The translations under genes and the position numbers were made by a program. From Symbiodinium natans (taxonomy: Eukaryota; Sar; Dinophyceae; Suessiales; Symbiodiniaceae), in NCBI GenBank assembly GCA_905221605.1, contig CAJNDS010001001.1, forward strand, positions 800,049 through 864,048: a stretch of 64,000 bases of DNA, given 5' to 3'. This document shows positions 47,231 to 56,801 of this stretch, in pieces. The notes beneath the pieces are model-generated. The model was not told the DNA's origin, ran no database searches, and saw only the letters and a program-made list of their open reading frames with translations. The first letter of the stretch is position 1. Each line of letters opens with the position of its first letter.

Positions 47231-48150
47231 CACAATACGCATCGTGGGGATTTATCAGGCCGTAATCCGAGACTATTGGAGTATGTGGGCCTAAGCTTAA
47301 CAGCATTCCAAAACTTAAACTTAACAGCTCTTGAAACCCGTCTAAACATGATCCAGAGAAGTGAACGTCGATTCAGCAGCCAGGTTTTGTTTGTTTTCCT
47401 GTTGTTTCACCTTATGTCTTCGGCGTCTTCCTGGTTAGGGATTAGGTGTAGGTTGAGGGTTGGGGGGTGTAGGATCTATAGGAGTTAGGGTTTAGGTTGA
47501 GACTGTAGGGTTCAGGGTTAATGTATATGATCTAGGGCGTTAGGGTTCAGGGCCCAGGGCTTTCGAAAGCTTCGTTGCTGAGTCCATAAGACCCAAGTAC
47601 GTGTACACTTTCAGTGTTATAAGGGATGCTAGTAGCCCCAAAAAGTGAAAAGTGTACTCACTCCGCTACTAAGAAAGTAGCACACCCCCCCCCCCCCCCC
47701 CCCAAACCCCCCAAACTCCCCAAACCCCCCAAACCCCCCAAGCCCCAAACCCCAAACCCGAAACCCTAAACCCTAAACCCTAAAACCCTAAAACCCTAAA
47801 ACCCTAAAACCCAAAAACCCTAAAACCCTCAAACCCTTCGCGGCCATGCTTCTTGACATGGACGCCTTTGCTGTTTGCCATGTTTGCCATCTTGATCAGT
47901 AGCTTCTCCATGCTCGCTAGCCTGGTGCTTAAGGTTTGGGATTTACAGAAAATTATTTTACTTGGTACAGGGTTTAGGGTTTAGGGTTTAGGGTGATTAC
48001 AACCCTCTCTTGGTAGAGATTGGTACTGTAGAGATACTCTGGGGTTGGGCACTCCAGGGACACTCTGGGCTGGGCTCTGGGTTGGGCAGGACTCTGGGGT
48101 TGGGCACTCTAGGGAGCGAAACCTAAACCCGTTGAACCTAGAAGTTCAAC

Positions 48151-48222
48151 CTAAACCCTAAACCCTAAACCCTAAACCCTAAACCCTAAACCCTAAACCC
48201 TAAACCCTAAACCCTAAACCAG
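48151..48222. repeat. CCCTAAA array upstream of the retroelement
   Basis: About ten uninterrupted units. A short opposite-strand TTTAGGG tract (48,277-48,312) follows and touches the retroelement 5' region. Confidence 0.92.
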
Positions 48223-48734
48223 ACCCTGAACCCAGAGGCAAAGGAGTCCTGGGAGTGGCAGACCGGGAGAGGCAGGGTTTAGGGTTTAGGGTTTATAGGG
48301 TTTCGGGTTTAGGCGTTTCTGCTCAATCGACAGTGTTTTGTGGTTCGTGCCCTCGAGCCACATCTTGCTGTTCTTAGCAAAACCCCAGCGTCCATTTGTT
48401 GACGCGCTGCAATCGGCCTTGACGGCCCTTGTGCGCCACCTTCTGTGGCTTGGTTGGCTTCCTGGGGGAAGTTGGCCTGCTCCCCATCGTGGTGAGGGAG
48501 CTTGCATGCAGCTTGGAGTAGGCTGCTTCCACATCTGGTTGGGCTGTGCCTTGGGCATCCTCCTAGCTGGTGTGCGCACTGCGCTTTGGGCAGCCAGTCC
48601 CAACGGCGCGCCGGTGCCGATCTCCTGGGTGGCACAGGAGACTCCGGCTTCAACGAGCCCGTGCAAGGGCCAACCTCCGCAGGGGTATCTCTCGCCCTGG
48701 GGATCGTCTACGACTTCTAGCGCACCACGGCAGC

Positions 48735-50235
48735 ATGCCGCCGAAAGCAAAAGAAGAGAAGACGAAGGGTGGAGGCTCGAAGGGTTCAAAAACTACGACC
48801 CCGACTACCAGTACAATCAAGTTTGTGCCCCCAGCTTCAGTCATCTCTGCGCTGCAATCACGCGCCGGCAGACTGCATTCTGCTGTGCTGGCAACGGAAG
48901 AGGCCACGGTGACGCGCACCATGGCTCAGGAGGCCAACTTCGTCGCAACGCAGATTGCGCGCGCCTCCAAACGTCTCGAGTCCAACGTGAAGGGCCAAAC
49001 AGGACCTGGTTGGATCTGCTTTTGCGTGGTTTGCGCGGCTAGCAGACCATCTCCTCTACCACCTTGCGGATGTCGAGCGGCAGGGGAAGGAATTGGATGT
49101 GGACACTATGGAGGCCTTACAGCTCTTGTCGACCCACATGAACCCTCCCGCCTCTGCTGCTACGCAAGACCTGGTGGGGAAGGCTCAGGACAGCCTGGGA
49201 GTCATATGGGGGCCCCATATGCCGAACGCGGTGCAGCAAACCAGGGATGTCCTCAAGAATCTGGAGCAACTGGGATCCTTGCCGGGAGACCACCTACGCC
49301 CGGCAGTTTCGGGGTTGAGCGCGGCACAATTACAGACGTCTGCAGCCCCTACTCTGGCAGGTGTACATCACGGTCTCTCTGGCTCGGGAATTGCCTCTCT
49401 GCCTGCACCGGTTCGGCCACTACGCACTCCGGCATTGCAACAGAATCGTTGGTCCAAGCGCACGACTGCGTGCCCCGCTGCGGAAGAACGTCCCAGCAAG
49501 AGCCCGAGGACAACATCCACGGACATCGCCAGGACACTGGATGGGGCGCCCTTGCCTTCCTCGGCGGTGTTTGGGCCGATTCTGCAAGGCCTCCACGCGG
49601 AAGAAGCAGCGATGGATGCTCCGTGGGCCAAGCTGGCCACGGGCTTGACGCCACCGCGAGAGATCAAGCCGACAATCTCAACGCTTGGAGGTGCCGATGC
49701 CGCGAACCTTGCGGAACCGTCCGAGGCGGCCCTCTCAGACACCATATCGTTCCAGGCGGTGGAGCCCACAGAGATGACGGAGACAGAGGCAGACTGGGCC
49801 GCGTGGCAAGAGAATTGGATTGGGGCTTGGACGTCGACTCTCAAAAGCCTCGTCGACACCCACGGGCTGGAGACGGTGACAAGCTCCTCCAACCCCAAGC
49901 TTGCAACTGTGCTTCAGGATCCACCCTTGGCCGATCTGGGCGAAACCAAGCATCTCCTAACCTCTGCTATGGAGACGCTTATCACTGGAGACATGACAAG
50001 AGGGCCTTCGATTGCTTCGGCTGTGGAGGATCTCCTCCGGGCCTACGAGTGTCTGCGCACTTGCCCGGGGGCTCTCGGGGGCTCTGGCAAGCTGCCCCAA
50101 GGCCTTGTTACTCATGGGGCTCAGGATGTCCTTGCTCTGGACCCCAGCTTAGCTGTTCGGCTAGGAGGTTCCACCTTGCCCGCACAAGCCCAGTCCATCC
50201 TGCAATCATGCTCCTGCCCCTTTTCTATGTCTTGA
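48735..50235 (+). CDS. Retroelement ORF1 protein, one frameshift
   Basis: The ATG at 48,735 begins MPPKAKEEKTKGGGSKGSK, a lysine- and glycine-rich start suited to nucleic-acid binding. This frame reads well to about 48,990 (ARASKRLESNVKG). The protein then continues in the +1 frame from about 48,991 (AKQDLVGSAFAWFARLADHL) to TGA at 50,233-50,235, about 500 residues in all. The middle (49,093 on) is helical and then Ser/Thr/Pro-rich, and the end is acidic and leucine-rich. I see no RRM or zinc knuckle. By position it is the ORF1 (putative RNA-binding, particle-forming protein) of the LINE. Its end overlaps the ORF2 ATG by 28 bases. Confidence 0.6.
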
Positions 50236-53200
50236 GGCGCGGATCATGGCCAGATCCAACGGGACACAGCTTACGGTGGGGTTTATTCTGGGTCGGCCTT
50301 CTATCTGCTGTCGGAATGTGTACACCTTTAAACCCCCTGCATTCTGTTGGGGTCTGGTGTTGCAGCCTTGTCATTCTTCATGGAGGAGCCCATCTCCTTA
50401 GCTCATGCTATTCCAGCCCTGCACATTCCCCCGACCTCGTGCACCCTACAGGAGACAATCACATCGCCAGTGCTCAAGCTGGTTGGGTCCGAGATGCCAC
50501 TTGGTACGCCACTGCCGCTAGCCTTATCAGTGGGGCATGCTGCCTTGGTGCTTGGCTTTCGGGCGATGTCTGGATTTGTGCTACACTTTACGGGGCCCTC
50601 GCAACTGCGGCATGGGGGTTTTTCGATGCACCTGTTGCACCCATCAGGACCAGTCATGCTCGCCAGCCTTGGCATAAGCTGAGGGCTGATCGCAGATACC
50701 ATGCACTGCGATGTAGAGGTTTAATTCTCTGCCTCATCCTCTGTTCTCCGGTTGGTGGAGCGGCACAGGGAGTTGAGCAAAATCGACCCAAATGGATGGA
50801 TCAGTCCGAGTACTGGAGTGAAGGGGCCGGTCCGGGCAGCCCGACCACTCCCGTCAGCCTTGCTCAGGTGCATCATGACGAGCTCACTAGTCTCATGCAA
50901 GCCAGTGCCACCGCACATGATGTTGTACGGCACGCCGTCATCTTTCCCAAAGTTCCTCAAATGCGATCAGCGCAGGGACTTCAGCCCATTGAGGAATGTG
51001 GCGCGCGGCCCCTGCTGCTCCAAGAAGTCTGCCAACCGGCATATTGCCGCTGCGTCGCCGTTTTCCATGGTGAGCTGGTTGAAGGGACTGAGCCTTTAAT
51101 TTTTCAGGTTGATAGCCGAGTCTTCAGGCCTTTCCTTGACACCCAAATTAAACAGGCTGTGGGTCTGGACGCGATCTCCGCTGATCTTCTGGCCCTTGTC
51201 TCCGCGTTCCCGGACTTGCCTCCAGAGCAGTATGTCTTGAGGCCTACTAGGATGCCTTGGTTCCTGCAGCAAGTGCCGATCCGGACTGTTGATCCAGGTG
51301 TGTCCTTCCACGTCCTGCAACTCGCACGGGATGACTTTTGCCACGACATTATTGCAGCCGTTGCTCGTAGGTTGCATTTACCAGTCATCCCTGAGGCTGA
51401 GATGTGTACTTGCCTGCCCGGCAGCTTTGTTGCGGACTCCCAACCCTTGCTGCACCCCCAATGTGACACCATCACTTGGCAGACAGGAGCGCCTCCTAGG
51501 GAGCGGGCCTCGGATCCGGCCACCCCCTCGGCTGTGCATCATATGGAGCTCGAGGTTGATACACCTAGGAGGGGCAGCCCACGAGCCCATGCGGTTGTGA
51601 TATCACACAACGGCCTACTCCACGCTGAGCTGCCTGCATTCCGTCCGGATTCTGACTGCACTCGTACCCTCCAGGCTCAGTTTCCAGAGCTTTTAGCACT
51701 TCATGTACGGCGCTTGCGCTTTCCCCTGACAGGCTTACCAGTCACCCAATTTCTGGCCTATGATCAATCTGATGTCGGGATGCACACGCTAGTTGCAGAC
51801 CTGCGGGACAGTGATCTGGGTCTGCTCGCCGTATCTGTGCCCAGATTTACCACATGCAGGACGCTGGTCGAAGCGGTGGCACGGTTGCACGTCCGCATTC
51901 TGGATGGTGAAACGCTTTTGAGGGAAGTTGATGCGGGACGGCAGGTATGTTTTCTCCACGACCATGCCGCACGCCCACATGTTCTGCTCGACCTTGCGCC
52001 CTTTGACGTTTTCCGGTTGCGCACTGTGGATCAGAGCCAAGAATCCCCTGATGCACACGGGACGGCCCTTCGACGATCCACGACCAGCCTGCCCTTGCTC
52101 CTTGGTGCGTTACTATGCCCGGCGCACTTTCGCCGTTGGTGTCTTGTGGTTTCGACTGGGGTCGGCCCTCTTCTAGGGCAGGCGGCGCGGGCCTCTAGCG
52201 CACCCCCACATAGAGCTGACCGGAGAGTTCGAGCTCCTGCACCTATGATGCCCTTTCCTTCGCAGGCGTCTCAGGCGACTCATGCCGCCATACAGTCCGA
52301 GCTCCTATCTGCTGGCCGCCTCCTCACCCCTAACCTCAGCCCCAGTCTGCTAGGATCTGAAGACCCTAGGATTGTCTCCTTTAAGGTCTGGTTTCCTGAG
52401 GGGTTCTTCGTCCGGCAATACCTAGTAGGGCTCAGCTGGGATGATATCAGATCCGGCCTCCTCGGCGTGTCCCTGGTGCGTGACCGGGCTTGCTTGCTCC
52501 CTGTTATGGCCCCTCCTGACCACGCGGCGGTCCACCTGGTTGCGACCTCCCGCAACATCCTCCACAGTACCATCCTCGTCCGATATCGGGAAGTATGGAC
52601 CTGTCTTGATGTTGATTGGCGTAGTCCTGCGAGCGCCATCTTCGATTGGGGTGTCGCCCAGGATGGGCACCAGTGTGTTCGGATTGATTGTGCACACCGA
52701 GGCAAGCCCAGACATGGCGACGTATGTGTCTTGGTTCCACACTATGCTGCGCTGGACCCCCCCCTTCTTGACGTGAGCACGCATTCCCTTGTCATGCCGC
52801 GAGGATGCTCTTGGCAGCAAGGGGCCCGTCAGCAAGTGTTCCCCCTAATCCAACCGGCTCAACCTCATCTATGGCTCCCCCGCATGTATGGTGTTAGCGC
52901 GCGGGAAACAGCTGTCAATATGCTCACCCGGGCCCTGCCGACTACGGCCGATTCGCTGACCTTGCTGGATGTTCCGCCGCAACTTATGGGTCTTCCAGGC
53001 CCTATTCTTCTGGCGTCTACTCGTGGTGCCATCTGTACGCTTGTTTGGCTTCATGACTCCCATGAAGGGCCACAGCTGGGCGCTGCTTTCGCAGTGACAG
53101 GCATATTCTCACAGCGAGAAGACCTGCTCCGGGCCCTGCAATGTCTACCAGGTGAAGCTGCCACACTCTGGCATCAGGTCGAGTTTGCCAACTTAGAGTG

Positions 53201-55172
53201 GCGATATTCCCAGACTATCTCCCTTGTGGATAGCAATGCTGTAGTCGCTGAGGTTGTGGTTGCAACGGCCAACATGCGCGCTGCGCTCACCCTTACCGGG
53301 GGAGACTCCCTGTCTTCAGAGACCTCGCCTTATCAGTTTAGGCCGGGATCCCAGTCTGTGTTGGATGGTCAGTTCTCCTCCCTGAGCTACGACCCGTGCG
53401 TGGCGGCCCCCGGTATGCAAGCCCCGGGAACTCTGCGGGTAGTCTGCTGCTCGGGCCTTCAAGTCTCCTGTGTGGTACCGTGTGACGCCCGTTATATTCC
53501 TTGGGGTCTTATTGTGGGTGATCAGGTTTTCACCTCTTGCACACCACAAGTTGCCTGGGCTGAAATCGCTACTGTTGCTGGTGTCTCTGTCCTGGCCTTG
53601 CAGGGAGCTGCGGTTAGCGTTGAAGGGAACCTTTGGCATTGGCCGGATGACCCCTATGGCCTGCGCTTTGCATGCGGGCTCTTCATTCCCGGCGGTTTTA
53701 CAGCTCCCTCGCACGCAGATTGCCACACAATCATGACGCCTCTCGCGGGGCCTCACTCTTCCACAGGGCTTTCTGCAGATCCCCGCCTTGCAACGTCGAG
53801 CTGTTCTTACCGCCCCTGGGCTAATATGCTCAGTCTTGGGATCCTTCTAACGGCGTCCATGCACAGCCTTCGGCCCTTCTACCTCCCCGTCCTCTTGGGT
53901 ATTGCTGTTGTTGGGATGCACACTGAGACCCCTCCCGACCGGACTGGGCGGCCGGTATGCGCAGGTACCGCCGAGGTGCCCTCTGCTCTGCTGCTAGCGC
54001 AACCCCTGGGACGCCCCAGAGTGCAGTCCCTATGCGTGCCGTCACCTGCTTTCCTTTCTATGACGGACTTTGTCGCATGCCTCAGCGATGCGGCATCTGT
54101 GGACACCGTCGTGCGCATCTGGAGGCCATGTTGTGGACCAGCTGCGATAGGCCTCTCGCACGCCCTGACTGAAGCAGATGTTCTGGAGTGGCTCACTGCA
54201 CAAGGGTGTCGAACCGATCACGACGGTTTCATGCTGGGTTCAGACAGTCTTCAGGACCCTCTTGACTTCGTATGTGTTCCGCCGGCGTCTGGATGCTGGT
54301 GGATTGTTCGGGAATCGGGCCGCCGTGAGTATCTTCGGCCAGTTGCATTGTCCCAGGCCGGAATACCTGCGACGGTTCAGCCTAACGGCTCGGCCTGTTC
54401 TCTTGTGGCCGACTTTAGGCTGCCAAGCACTAATGCCATGCCTGTCGGGGCTAGGGCTAGAGTCGGTGCGAGTATCCCGGACTTGTTCGGCCTTCTTACC
54501 AGCACCGGGCTTGTGTGGGTGTCCGGCACCACTCGACCGAAGCTTCTCTTCCTTTGGGTCGGTGCGGCCCTCTCACTCGGAGCCGTCGCCCAGCCCACCC
54601 CTACCTCTGTGCCCACTCGCGTTTGGACTTTCGGTGTCCCTACCCCTGTAGACCTGCCCCGTGAGACACGCACTATTACGGATGCTCGTCTTGCCATTAT
54701 CAGTGCGCATTCTCCAGTTAGACTGGAAAACGATGGTCGGCTTTTCCAGGTCCTTCCCAGCTTGCACCATAATATTAATCACTGGATCTATGTTCCGAGA
54801 GGCCGCGCAGCTACTAACATCTTCATTGTATGCATGTGGCAAGATCGTGCGGCGGTTTTCGAAAGCAAGTCCAACCCCCTGGACTGGGATGCCTTGATGC
54901 AGTGGGCCATTGCCACTTTCACTCTGCAGCCGGTCGTCCCTCAGCGATTTTGTTTGGTCCGTGACCAACAGATTTTTAGGTACGGCTCTTCCCTCACAGG
55001 ACTGCGACACGGCCAGCTTTTCGCTGTGGGTATGAACTTCGACCAGCAAGGTCCCGTCACGTACTTGAGTCCTTGGGACGAGGAAGAGGAGCTGCCCGTT
55101 TTTACACGCAGCGATTGCCCCTCAATGCTGGCCCTGGAGGACAGAGTCCCCACCAGCTACCGGCTGGTATAG
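50208..55172 (+). CDS. Retroelement ORF2: giant multi-module membrane-like protein, family unknown
   Basis: The ATG at 50,208 (MLLPLFYVLRR) opens a 1,654-residue frame ending in TAG at 55,170. The same frame upstream of 50,208 is a shadow of ORF1. The first about 170 residues (50,265-50,760) contain several hydrophobic spans (for example WGLFWVGLLSAVGMC, LILCLILCSPVGGAA). Further hydrophobic patches lie at about 52,080-52,190, 53,812-53,925 and 54,529-54,597. Between them lie soluble stretches of 200-500 residues rich in His, Asp, Arg and Trp. Recurrent short motifs include PRHGDVCVL (about 52,708) and GLRHGQLFAVG (about 55,000). I recognise no catalytic family. It is probably the N-terminal part of a polyprotein that continues into ORF3-ORF6. 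Confidence 0.6.
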   Translation: MLLPLFYVLRRGSWPDPTGHSLRWGLFWVGLLSAVGMCTPLNPLHSVGVWCCSLVILHGGAHLLSSCYSSPAHSPDLVHPTGDNHIASAQAGWVRDATWYATAASLISGACCLGAWLSGDVWICATLYGALATAAWGFFDAPVAPIRTSHARQPWHKLRADRRYHALRCRGLILCLILCSPVGGAAQGVEQNRPKWMDQSEYWSEGAGPGSPTTPVSLAQVHHDELTSLMQASATAHDVVRHAVIFPKVPQMRSAQGLQPIEECGARPLLLQEVCQPAYCRCVAVFHGELVEGTEPLIFQVDSRVFRPFLDTQIKQAVGLDAISADLLALVSAFPDLPPEQYVLRPTRMPWFLQQVPIRTVDPGVSFHVLQLARDDFCHDIIAAVARRLHLPVIPEAEMCTCLPGSFVADSQPLLHPQCDTITWQTGAPPRERASDPATPSAVHHMELEVDTPRRGSPRAHAVVISHNGLLHAELPAFRPDSDCTRTLQAQFPELLALHVRRLRFPLTGLPVTQFLAYDQSDVGMHTLVADLRDSDLGLLAVSVPRFTTCRTLVEAVARLHVRILDGETLLREVDAGRQVCFLHDHAARPHVLLDLAPFDVFRLRTVDQSQESPDAHGTALRRSTTSLPLLLGALLCPAHFRRWCLVVSTGVGPLLGQAARASSAPPHRADRRVRAPAPMMPFPSQASQATHAAIQSELLSAGRLLTPNLSPSLLGSEDPRIVSFKVWFPEGFFVRQYLVGLSWDDIRSGLLGVSLVRDRACLLPVMAPPDHAAVHLVATSRNILHSTILVRYREVWTCLDVDWRSPASAIFDWGVAQDGHQCVRIDCAHRGKPRHGDVCVLVPHYAALDPPLLDVSTHSLVMPRGCSWQQGARQQVFPLIQPAQPHLWLPRMYGVSARETAVNMLTRALPTTADSLTLLDVPPQLMGLPGPILLASTRGAICTLVWLHDSHEGPQLGAAFAVTGIFSQREDLLRALQCLPGEAATLWHQVEFANLEWRYSQTISLVDSNAVVAEVVVATANMRAALTLTGGDSLSSETSPYQFRPGSQSVLDGQFSSLSYDPCVAAPGMQAPGTLRVVCCSGLQVSCVVPCDARYIPWGLIVGDQVFTSCTPQVAWAEIATVAGVSVLALQGAAVSVEGNLWHWPDDPYGLRFACGLFIPGGFTAPSHADCHTIMTPLAGPHSSTGLSADPRLATSSCSYRPWANMLSLGILLTASMHSLRPFYLPVLLGIAVVGMHTETPPDRTGRPVCAGTAEVPSALLLAQPLGRPRVQSLCVPSPAFLSMTDFVACLSDAASVDTVVRIWRPCCGPAAIGLSHALTEADVLEWLTAQGCRTDHDGFMLGSDSLQDPLDFVCVPPASGCWWIVRESGRREYLRPVALSQAGIPATVQPNGSACSLVADFRLPSTNAMPVGARARVGASIPDLFGLLTSTGLVWVSGTTRPKLLFLWVGAALSLGAVAQPTPTSVPTRVWTFGVPTPVDLPRETRTITDARLAIISAHSPVRLENDGRLFQVLPSLHHNINHWIYVPRGRAATNIFIVCMWQDRAAVFESKSNPLDWDALMQWAIATFTLQPVVPQRFCLVRDQQIFRYGSSLTGLRHGQLFAVGMNFDQQGPVTYLSPWDEEEELPVFTRSDCPSMLALEDRVPTSYRLV

Positions 55173-55192
55173 CTAGTGCGTCAGCCGAGCCC

Positions 55193-56761
55193 ATGGCCCC
55201 CACTGTGGAAGCAACCGCGATCCCGGCTGTACCCATCCGTGTCACGGGAACTTGCGAAGCGGCCTGCCAAACTCCTGTTTCCCTGACCCCTAATGACACC
55301 TCTCTTCTCGCTTGGGAAGCAGCCACACATCAGTTGGGAGAAGCCCTCCGACTGCTCCGCATTGCAGGCCATCAAGCGCATAGCGACGTCACCCACTCCG
55401 CTCTGGGGCCTGCTGTGCCCTCCAACGAACCAGCGCCGGAGGCGGCGTCCGCAAGCAGCACGATTAGGAGCACAGGAGCTAGTGGTCGGCACGTTGGGAT
55501 CTGGTTCTTTGCCGGCATCGTTGGCGCCTGCCGCCCAGTGCTTTGGACCACCCTGCTCCTATCAGCATACTGCATGTCTACTGACGCGAACCCCATGGAT
55601 ACCGATACTCCTTCTCTACCGGCGCAGGCTCGGACCGTGCACCATGCGTCCGTGCATGGGGGCGTACCAGACTTCGCAATCCCCACCTACGGAGACTGCC
55701 TCTCACTCGCGGTTCGACAGGCTGTTCCGTCGCAGTATGGCTTCCTGCAGGCGCATCTTTCCCCCACTTGGCAGGCGTGGCAGGCAGGCCGCGTCACTCT
55801 TTTACCGGAATGTCCGGCTCGCACTGCGGTTCGGTTTCATATTTATCACCCAGGCTGTTTGAGACGCCCGGTTACGGGTCGCCTTCTTATGTCTCCGGAT
55901 TGCCTGCATGTTTTGCTGGTGGTCTGCAGTCAGTGGGCCATGCGGGAGGGTCTTACCCCGGTTGTTCCAGTCCACCCCCAGCCTGACCGCTCGGCTGTCC
56001 ATCTCATTACCAGTGCCCCCCGCGAGGATCAGGTGCATGTGCTCCTCTGGTCGCCGAGGCTTTCCGTGCCGAGCGTGCTACCCCGTAGTGTCGCGGCTGG
56101 GGAGCTAGCTGCATTCTCTATGGGCAATCAAACTGGGACCGTTCTTCCGCCGGTGGGTGCAGCTCATGCGGGCGAGTTTGCCCTCAGGGACGGAGACTGT
56201 TTGCCCTTTTGGGCCGCTGAGAGGGTGGCAGCCAATAGCAGGGCGAGTGGAGCCTGGTTCGGGCGCTTTGTAATGCTCTGGCTCGCGGCCCTGTCTCTCC
56301 AGCCCGAAACCGGAACCTTGTCAGCCGCGATCATGGCTACCTTGGTTACTCATGCCAAAGCTATGCAAGTTGCCACCGCCCTTCCGGAACTCCCCCTGTA
56401 CATGAGCTGCCACATGCACGGGAACACCCGACACTTACCTGCAGCACGCGTTGAAACTGGTGCACCGTTGGAGCCGGATGATATCCGATATGGCCCGCCC
56501 AGGGCTGTGACGCATATACTCTGGCAAGGGGCCGATGTCATGGTGTGTCTGCGCATGTGTTCTTGCACTGCCGTGAATGTTGCCGAGACTGCTCTTCTTA
56601 TAGGTGTCCCCTCTGCTATGGGCGCCTCCCTGCAGCTTGACGCGTCACCGCCTCGGCTCACAGCCGTGCACTGGCAGATACATCAGACCTCTAGTGCTGA
56701 TCACGCTTTTCCCCTTCTAGCCCCCATGGTTGCCCTTGTAGCCGTCGATCTTTTCCCCTAG
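55193..56761 (+). CDS. Retroelement ORF3: polyprotein segment, family unknown
   Basis: The frame is open from 55,073. The first well-placed ATG is 55,193, 20 bases after the ORF2 stop. After a Thr/Ala/Pro-rich start comes a hydrophobic patch (HVGIWFFAGIVGACRPVLW, about 55,489-55,580), an acidic MSTDANPMDTD linker, then a soluble module with VPVHPQPDRSAVHLI. That peptide resembles LPVMAPPDHAAVHLV in ORF2. The motif FALRDGDCLPFW lies at about 56,176. Two further hydrophobic stretches (about 56,255-56,310 and 56,715-56,758) follow. It ends in TAG at 56,759, in the middle of what looks like a hydrophobic patch that ORF4 continues, so the break may be a frameshift. No known family. Confidence 0.55.
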   Translation: MAPTVEATAIPAVPIRVTGTCEAACQTPVSLTPNDTSLLAWEAATHQLGEALRLLRIAGHQAHSDVTHSALGPAVPSNEPAPEAASASSTIRSTGASGRHVGIWFFAGIVGACRPVLWTTLLLSAYCMSTDANPMDTDTPSLPAQARTVHHASVHGGVPDFAIPTYGDCLSLAVRQAVPSQYGFLQAHLSPTWQAWQAGRVTLLPECPARTAVRFHIYHPGCLRRPVTGRLLMSPDCLHVLLVVCSQWAMREGLTPVVPVHPQPDRSAVHLITSAPREDQVHVLLWSPRLSVPSVLPRSVAAGELAAFSMGNQTGTVLPPVGAAHAGEFALRDGDCLPFWAAERVAANSRASGAWFGRFVMLWLAALSLQPETGTLSAAIMATLVTHAKAMQVATALPELPLYMSCHMHGNTRHLPAARVETGAPLEPDDIRYGPPRAVTHILWQGADVMVCLRMCSCTAVNVAETALLIGVPSAMGASLQLDASPPRLTAVHWQIHQTSSADHAFPLLAPMVALVAVDLFP

Positions 56762-56801
56762 GTGGGTATTAGCGCTCGGGTTGTTTTGGGCAGGCACCTC
56801 C

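Larger units (their letters stand above)
33110..48312. other. Gene-poor repeat region up to the retroelement
   Basis: No gene is supported. CCCTAAA tracts include 35,405-35,497, 36,540-36,617, 37,408-37,452, 38,504-38,572, 41,338-41,452, 41,990-42,055, 44,108-44,192, 47,757-47,838 and 48,151-48,222. TTTAGGG tracts include 33,615-33,675, 35,586-35,675, 36,727-36,778, 37,112-37,232, 39,077-39,152, 43,931-43,978, 44,263-44,323, 46,810-46,865 and 48,277-48,312. Spacers carry hairpins, microsatellites and homopolymer runs. The open frame at 45,868-46,359 is a CTG/TTG-rich low-complexity stretch, not a gene. Confidence 0.6.

Noticed and set aside
47059-47349. Minus-strand frame rich in Tyr, Ile and Cys
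   Set aside because: It is encoded by the ACATATAT microsatellite.
1-48312. CRISPR arrays or a bacterial origin for the short regular repeats
   Set aside because: The repeats are 7-11 bp tandem telomere-type units without unique spacers of fixed size, and no cas-like genes are present.
48570-50207. Long open frame preceding ORF2 in the same frame
   Set aside because: Between about 49,010 and 50,207 this frame is a shadow of ORF1: it is rich in Cys, Gly and Arg runs, while the +1 frame reads as an ordinary protein.
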